Part shown: piece after piece, positions 58,600 to 64,000 of the stretch | Numbering within the stretch: position 1 is the stretch's first letter | Layout of the letters: the number at the start of each line of letters is the position of its first letter | From: Miscanthus floridulus | Lineage: Eukaryota > Streptophyta > Magnoliopsida > Poales > Poaceae | NCBI RefSeq assembly: GCF_019320115.1 | Contig: NC_089593.1 | Location: forward strand, 17,096,870-17,160,869 | Direction: 5' to 3' | DNA length: 64,000 nt | Program-made: the position numbers and the translations under genes | Notes under the pieces: generated by a model | Databases searched by the model: none | The model's input: the letters and a program-made list of their open reading frames with translations, nothing else | What the model was told of the DNA's origin: nothing

Positions 58600-61000
58600 T
58601 CTATTTGATTTCTTTAATTTCTCTCGCTAGATTCTCTCGTACCCCTACTCCCCACCTTCCGTGATAGAAAGGACATGAGGTCCTGTCCTATCTCTTTTTT
58701 CTTCAAGTAGTACTCGGTTGATTCATGATCTTTTTTTTCTGCCTACTGATCAATGGCAGCTTAGTGGTTACCGGTTTCAGCCCATACATTCATTAGTAAA
58801 TTAACTCATAGCAACGGAGCATTATATACATTTAATTATATATAATGCTCCGTGTTCCATTTGCTTTGTTCAATGTACCAACTTTAAATTAATTATACTA
58901 TGTACTCTATTTAAAACCCTTTTACAATTTCATTTTTTAGTACATCCACATGCAAAAATTGTTTTGTTATTAGTTTTACCATCACCTTGTTATTGTAGTT
59001 TCATATCATTTACCACTTCTATGTTTTTTTTAAATTAGTTGTGTTGTGTCAGTTTCTGTCGGTACGTTTTATCTATATACGTCCATATTTGTGTATGTTG
59101 TTATGTATTTATGAAATGCCTCCAATATATGAATTTTGTACATGTTATTTTGTAGAATTTCCTGATCAATTTAATATGTATATTTTATTCTTAGGATGAT
59201 TTTTATTTTAAAAAGAAGTTATTTCGTATTATTTATTTTTAAATTGAGTTGTGGAAATTAATTCATGTTGGTCCTATCATATGAACTAGTTGCAGTTATA
59301 CACTTTGTGGTAGAGGTGGCACTTGGGCCCTGGCAAGCTGCCATGGCACGACCCCTCACGTGCTCCGTCCAACTCGTTGGTCGTGCCCTCTAGGCACGTG
59401 ATGCACGTCGTTTCATGTATTTCATAATATTTATTTTTTAATTGAGTTGATGAATTTCATTTTTGTTTGCCCTATCCGATGAACTAGGTGCAGTTTTCCG
59501 TTTTATTGTAGAGTTAGGACTTGGGCCACGCCTGGATGCCATGGCATGGCCCTTAACATGCTTCGTGCAACTTTTAGCCGTGGCCTTTAGGCATGTGATG
59601 CACGTCGTGCCTTGCTGATAGGGCACGCTAAATCATTTCTTCAGCCGAAGCACGGCGTGTGGCATGACGGCACGCTTTCGGGTCATCTCGGAACTAGCTG
59701 AATGAAAATTTTAATCATTTGCATAATCTTATTCAATAACTAGACATGAGATAGTATAGTAAATGCTTGAATATCTCATTTAGTAGTTGTATTGTCTACG
59801 TGCCATTTTTGTGCCGTGCCAGAGCAAGTACGGCCCAAAATGCGTGCCCTTCATGTAGCCCGATCTGCCGACGTCCTACGTTAAATGTATATAACATAAT
59901 GTATCAATTGCAATGTTGAATGTACCATCTTTACATTAATTATACAGTGTACTATATTTGAAACCTTTTTATATATCCAAAAAATTTTGAGCACATCCAT
60001 ATCACAAAAGGGTTTTGTTATTAGTTTTGTTTTATAGTATGTTTGTGAATCCATCTTATTCTTGTACTTTTCATATTATTTTCCCACTTCTATGTTCTTA
60101 AACTATTTGCCTTGTGTCAATTTACGTATCAAAAGGTATGTTGTCTTTATGTTCGTGGATATGGTGTGTATGTTGTCATATATTTATAAAACCCCACTAA
60201 TATTTGAATTTTGTTTATGTTACTTTGTTGAATTTTCTAATCCAAATATTCTATACATTGTATTCTTATAATGATCTTTAGTTTAAGAAGAAGTTATTTC
60301 ATACTATTTATTTTTAATTGATTCGTTGAATTTATTTCGTGTTGGCCCTATCACATGAACTAGTAGCAGTTTTTGGTTTATGGTATAGGCGGGACTTGGG
60401 CCCGTCCAGTCTCCCACGGCACAACATTCGTGGGCTTCGTGCAGCTTTTGTTCGTGACCTCTATGCACGGGATGCATGTCGGGACATGCGATATGGCACA
60501 TTAATTCTTTTCTGCATCCCAAGCGGCGATGTGGCACGACGAGTGGCACGTTGGCATTCATTGGGGTCGTGTCGGCTAAACCCTGGCCTCAAACTATATT
60601 TCTTAGTTTTCAATCTCTCCTCGTGATATGAAATGTGTATATATATTGTGTGTACTATTGTAATGAAAATTTTGATTATTTTCATAATATATTCAAAAAT
60701 TAAATGATACATAGTATAGTAAATGGTCGAAAATCTCATTGAGTAGCTGTAGAAGTTTCTACGTGCCATTTTCTTGCTGTGCAGGCGTAAGCACGGACGA
60801 AGTTTCATAATCTTTTTACTTTTGTTTTTAGTAATTGTTTAATTCTTTTTATTGTATAGTATTTTGTAGCCACCTCTTCACAAGCACTGTTTTATAAGTC
60901 GAAAATTTCAATTTTTGCCGTCTTTTTTTTGTTAGTAACTTCTTTTCACTGCTAGCATTTATTGTTCAACTTCATAGCATCTACCTATTGGTAGGTTCTT
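58600..61000. repeat. Central direct repeats of the TIR element
   Basis: A ~570 bp stretch at about 58867-59430 recurs at about 59913-60485 (offset near 1046 bp), starting 'tgttcaatgtaccaac'/'tgttgaatgtaccatc'. A shorter module ('ttgagttg...ccctatc...gaactag...gcag...acttgggcc') occurs three times, at about 59231, 59427 and 60306. The modules end in GC-rich 'gcacg' motifs. No coding signal. This is the zone between the two outward-pointing gene sets. Confidence 0.7.
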
Positions 61001-61116
61001 TTAAGTATGGTTGAGTGCTACTCTATTCTGTTCCCATCCTTTTCTGATAGGAGCCAGCGTCCCTTGCTTCCTTCTTGTTCCAATGGCTCAGCCCCTAGCT
61101 CTTCCTTCTCACAGGA

Positions 61117-61503
61117 CGATGCGCGAATCACCCATTTCTCCATTGTGCTTGCGCCGCTCCTTCTGTTGTCTGTAGTGCTGGGACGCCTCGCAACCGTGGC
61201 CGCCGTTTCATCAAGTGTTATAAGGGGGTAAGTCATCCATACTCTGCCCTTCAATTTTGTTTTCGCTAGATCTCATCTTGGTTGCATTCCCCCCACAGGA
61301 CAGCGACACTGCTTGCGCTATTTCGATCTGGGAGGATGTCTATTAGAGTTAATCAAATTGTTCAGAACTATGAGCACATTTTAGGTCTTGACAGAGCTGA
61401 GGTTCAAGAGAAGGAGCGTGCCATTGCTGAAGGCATTAAGGCGCTTGCAGCTGTGAGAGCATTGTCATTTCGTCGTCCTAATTTTGTTGTTGCTCTTGGT
61501 TAG
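61117..61503 (+). pseudogene. GRF-type zinc-finger gene fragment
   Basis: Exon 1 (to 61227) encodes HCACAAPSVVCSAGTPRNRG followed by RRFIKCYKG. The intron 61228-61298 is GT-AG, and exon 2 starts DSDTACAISIWEDVY. The Cys-x-Cys ... GRRF..C ... C...W pattern is that of the GRF zinc finger, a nucleic-acid-binding module. The finger frame stops at TAG 61344, while a +1 frame continues as a coiled-coil-like tail (NQIVQNYEHILGLDRAEVQE) to TAG 61501, so a one-base shift has split finger and tail. The frame upstream is also closed by a TAG near 61097. In plants such small GRF proteins are common and often transposon-linked; the role here is not known. Confidence 0.5.
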
Positions 61504-61656
61504 CTGAAGACCGTCCTAAGAGTGCAGTAGCTCTTTGGTTAGCTGAAGACCGTCTTTTGTCCTGTTGTTTCTTTTCTATGTTTGAAGCATATTTAGTCTA
61601 TGTATTTTTATCATCTTTTATTAGTTTAGTGTCTGTATGCTTGGTTCGCTATGTTA

Positions 61657-61994
61657 GGCCTTGTTTAGTTTCTCCCCATAAAGTTTACTTCCACTCGGGT
61701 GTTTGACACATGCATGGAGTATTAAATATAGATTTAAAAAATAACTAATTACATAGGCTGCGATTAATTTACGAGACGAATTTTTAAGCCTAATTAGTCC
61801 ATGATTTGGCAATATGGTGCTACAGTAAGCATGTGCTAATGACTGATTAATTATGTTTAATAAATTCGTCTCGCGGATTACTGATGGATTATGTAATTTG
61901 TTTTATTATTAATATCCGAACACCCTACGCGACACCGACATGTGACACCCGATGTGATATCTCTAAACTTTACTTTTTGGATATAGACACCACC
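61657..61994. mobile_element. Tourist-like MITE nested in the TIR element
   Basis: Starts GGCCTTGTTTAGTTTC and carries the family hallmark 'gagacgaatttttaagccta' with the complementary 'aataaattcgtctcgcggat' in the interior. TTA flanks both sides (61654-61656 and 61995-61997). The right terminus is diverged. Confidence 0.65.
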
Positions 61995-61997
61995 TTA

Positions 61998-62955
61998 CTC
62001 ATTTGTATTTCTATGCTAATGTGTTGTAGCTTGGTTGCCATAACGATGATCTGTTCTCCGTCCAATGTACCTTTTTTTCAAACTTTGCATCTCACTTCTA
62101 TATTGTTGTACTTGTCTTATTAGATTTTATCTCTTGTTCCAATGCCGTGCATATACTATATCCCATCTTATCAATTTATCGTGATAGGCCATACTGCTAC
62201 GTAGCTTGCTCCGCTTTCGTAATTGACTTGACATAGCACTGCGTTGCTGACTCTAGTTTCGTAGCCCTGAACTATAGGCCAACTTTTTGTAGTCTGAGAC
62301 GACGTGCGTGTACATGCAGCTGTACCAAATTATTTGTACTACTAGTATATAAATTGTGCTACATAAGGAACCTCTGTATCCCAATCCAAAAGACGTACAA
62401 TATGGGTTTTTACACTACTCACCCTTCTTTTTAGTTTTGCATGTATTCAAACCACTAGATAGTTGACAGTGGACATCCATCGACAGTAGCCTGATATTTT
62501 ATTGATTCATCTTTTTATGTCCGTCATTAGGATCATTTTTGCAGCTGATTTCTTAACTACTTTATTTGATACTTATCTCTTCTAATAGTTCAATATACGT
62601 TGGAATGTTACTCCGTATATTTCTTTGGTCGTCATGTTGTTCACTGTTCACCATACCTAACCTTTTTTATTTACTAGTTAAAAATTTTTAGAGTACATGG
62701 TACTATTCATTTTCTGAATTTTATATTCCACCGTTGTTACACACATCTTTTAGTACTGCTTTAGAGTTGGCCGCAGACCCAACCTCCCCATTTCGTGTTT
62801 GTTCTTCTCCATTCTCGCCCATTCCCTCCTGCTTGTGGTCAGTTCCCGTGTTTTCTTTTCCATCCACCTTTGCAAAGCTTCCTCTCTTTTCGTTTCAAAT
62901 ACCATTGTTCTAATTTCAACTACATAATCCATATTTTGTAGATTTTACTTTCGTC
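61998..62955. other. Non-coding stretch within TIR element
   Basis: AT-rich; no domain or repeat recognised. A minus-strand open frame at 62750-62932 has charged composition but no supporting evidence. Confidence 0.4.
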
Positions 62956-63102
62956 ATGTCGTCCTCTGGTGCACCTTTATCTGGTAGTTTAGAATCGTTT
63001 TCTTCTAGGAGCAACAACATCGGCTTTTCGTCTGGTGCTGGTGGTGTCAACGTCAATGAAGCACTCAAGCTTCTCTCTGATGTCATTTTTCACTTTGCAT
63101 AG
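62956..63102 (+). CDS. Short Ser/Gly-rich ORF, unknown
   Basis: ATG at 62956 gives 48 residues (MSSSGAPLSGSLESFSSRSN start; VNEALKLLSDVIFHFA end) and TAG at 63100. The Ser/Gly-rich lead and amphipathic end look protein-like, but it may equally be a first exon or chance. It lies 260 bp inside the right TIR on the same strand as the GRF fragment. Confidence 0.25.
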   Translation: MSSSGAPLSGSLESFSSRSNNIGFSSGAGGVNVNEALKLLSDVIFHFA

Positions 63103-63362
63103 TATACTACTTTCTGCTTTATATCATACTGTCATGAACTGTCGTGCCCCTACATCACAGTCTCTAGAAATCTCCTTTTTAGTTCCATATTGGCCTTTTT
63201 AGTAGTGCCGTTTCACATGCCCTTTTTATTAGTACCAATTTATATATCCTAACATTATCACCTGTATGGTACACTTGTTTTTAGCATGGTATAGTTTTTC
63301 ACTTGTTTGCTTACACTGTATATGTGTTAATCATTTTCATTATTAATGTTTTGTTTCTTGAA

Positions 63363-63569
63363 ACTGTGATGGTAGTTGGAGATTAAGACTTTTGTAATAG
63401 TTAGCTAGTAGCCCCCAAAAAGAAGTTCTTAGTTACAAGAACAGAAAAATTCCTTTAGAGGGAAGGATGCATGGGTTTAGTTAGTGCTGCACTTCATCTT
63501 GTCAAGAACGACATGTATGCTTTGGTAAGTTCAGTTTAAGTGCATTGCAGTTTGAGCTTTTGGTGAAAA
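63363..63569 (-). repeat. Right terminal inverted repeat
   Basis: Pairs with 53447-53654. Outward of GGTGAAAA at 63562-63569 the two flanks differ, marking the element edge. Confidence 0.85.
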
Positions 63570-63896
63570 TTGGCCATAACGGAAGCCCAACCTTCACACG
63601 TGATTTTACTGGCAAATATTGGTTGTCCCATTCACTGTTCTTGACACTATTAAGGCTTAATTATCGCTAAATTACAATATATGCTTTATAGATTTAATAA
63701 TTCATGAACCCTACTATATTAAATATGTAAATACGTTGTAACTTTATCGTGGAGTGCAATACATAATTAAGGACATTGTAGTGTAAGACAATTGTAAATA
63801 TCTCTTGATTCAAAGTTAATACACGCTAAATTTAATGTTGTAATCTATTTTCCGTAGAATAAGTATGGTATACACTATTTGAAGTTATGTATTTCT

Positions 63897-64000
63897 TAGG
63901 GTATGGAGCAGTTTGTTAGGTTTGATCGGAGGACACTGCTTGATATGGTCATGGGACTTTCAGGGTCTCATGCAAGTCCTGTATTTTCTGAAGTTGACTG
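63897..64000 (+). CDS. Possible exon running off the window
   Basis: A splice-acceptor-like 'tatgtatttcttag' is followed by an open frame (MEQFVRFDRRTLLDMVMGLS) to the window end. It lies outside the right TIR. Family not recognised; the region 63570-63896 before it shows nothing. Confidence 0.25.

Larger units (their letters stand above)
53447..63569. mobile_element. ~10 kb TIR-bounded DNA transposon candidate
   Basis: The ends are ~207 bp inverted repeats (53447-53654 and 63363-63569) that align throughout with few differences, beginning TTTTCACCAAAAGC. Inside are a multi-exon minus-strand gene ending within the left TIR, a plus-strand GRF-type zinc-finger fragment, a short Ser-rich ORF, a central zone of direct repeats and a nested Tourist MITE. 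TIRs of this length suggest a Mutator-like element, but I could not find matching 8-10 bp target duplications or a transposase. Superfamily is therefore inferred, not shown. Confidence 0.6.

Overview
This window is plant nuclear DNA, almost certainly from a grass and most likely the maize/sorghum/sugarcane/Miscanthus group (Andropogoneae). The inference rests on the repeat families seen: Tat- and chromovirus-lineage Ty3/gypsy elements, a SIRE/Maximus-like Ty1/copia LTR rich in 'accggacgctgg' motifs, Stowaway and Tourist MITEs, a hAT family with 'gatggccaacgggcc' ends, and an L1-like tail. No bacterial operon, rRNA, tRNA or CRISPR array was recognised. Nearly all of the sequence is transposon-derived, and most coding regions are decayed.

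Layout. 1-1765: no supported gene. 1766-3973: 5' LTR, PBS and gag of gypsy element A (+), cut at 3974 by element B, a Tat-type gypsy on the minus strand. Only B's 3' LTR (3974-4446), polypurine tract, repeat-rich 3' region and antisense extra gene (5912 onward) are present before a 100-N assembly gap (8598-8697). 8698-10114 is the 3' part of a copia element whose 3' LTR (10115-10148 plus 25862-27384) is split by a Tat element C (10149-25856; target duplication CGGTG on both sides). C carries decayed gag, protease, RT, two RNase H domains and integrase on +, then a four-exon extra gene on the opposite strand.

27385-36890 is mixed host DNA. It holds a small minus-strand ORF, MITEs, a partial ARM-type gene hit in its last codons by an L1-like insertion (30792-32288), and a hAT-like element (33429-34648) carrying a piece of an F-box gene. 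36891-48978 is a full-length Tekay-type chromovirus on the minus strand (TAGGG duplication, ~2.9 kb LTRs, initiator tRNA-Met PBS, chromodomain) with an extra ORF between the 5' LTR and gag. 49447-52101 is a truncated LTR of a related family.

53447-63569 is bounded by ~207 bp inverted repeats. It looks like one ~10 kb DNA transposon with two gene sets pointing outward from a repeat-rich centre: a multi-exon minus-strand gene resembling the N-terminal part of transposon-borne Ulp1-type proteins, and a plus-strand GRF-type zinc-finger fragment. A possible exon runs off the right end.

A theme across the window is C-to-T decay: in the gypsy and copia genes most in-frame stops are TAG at places where glutamine (CAG) fits, as expected for long-methylated CHG sites.
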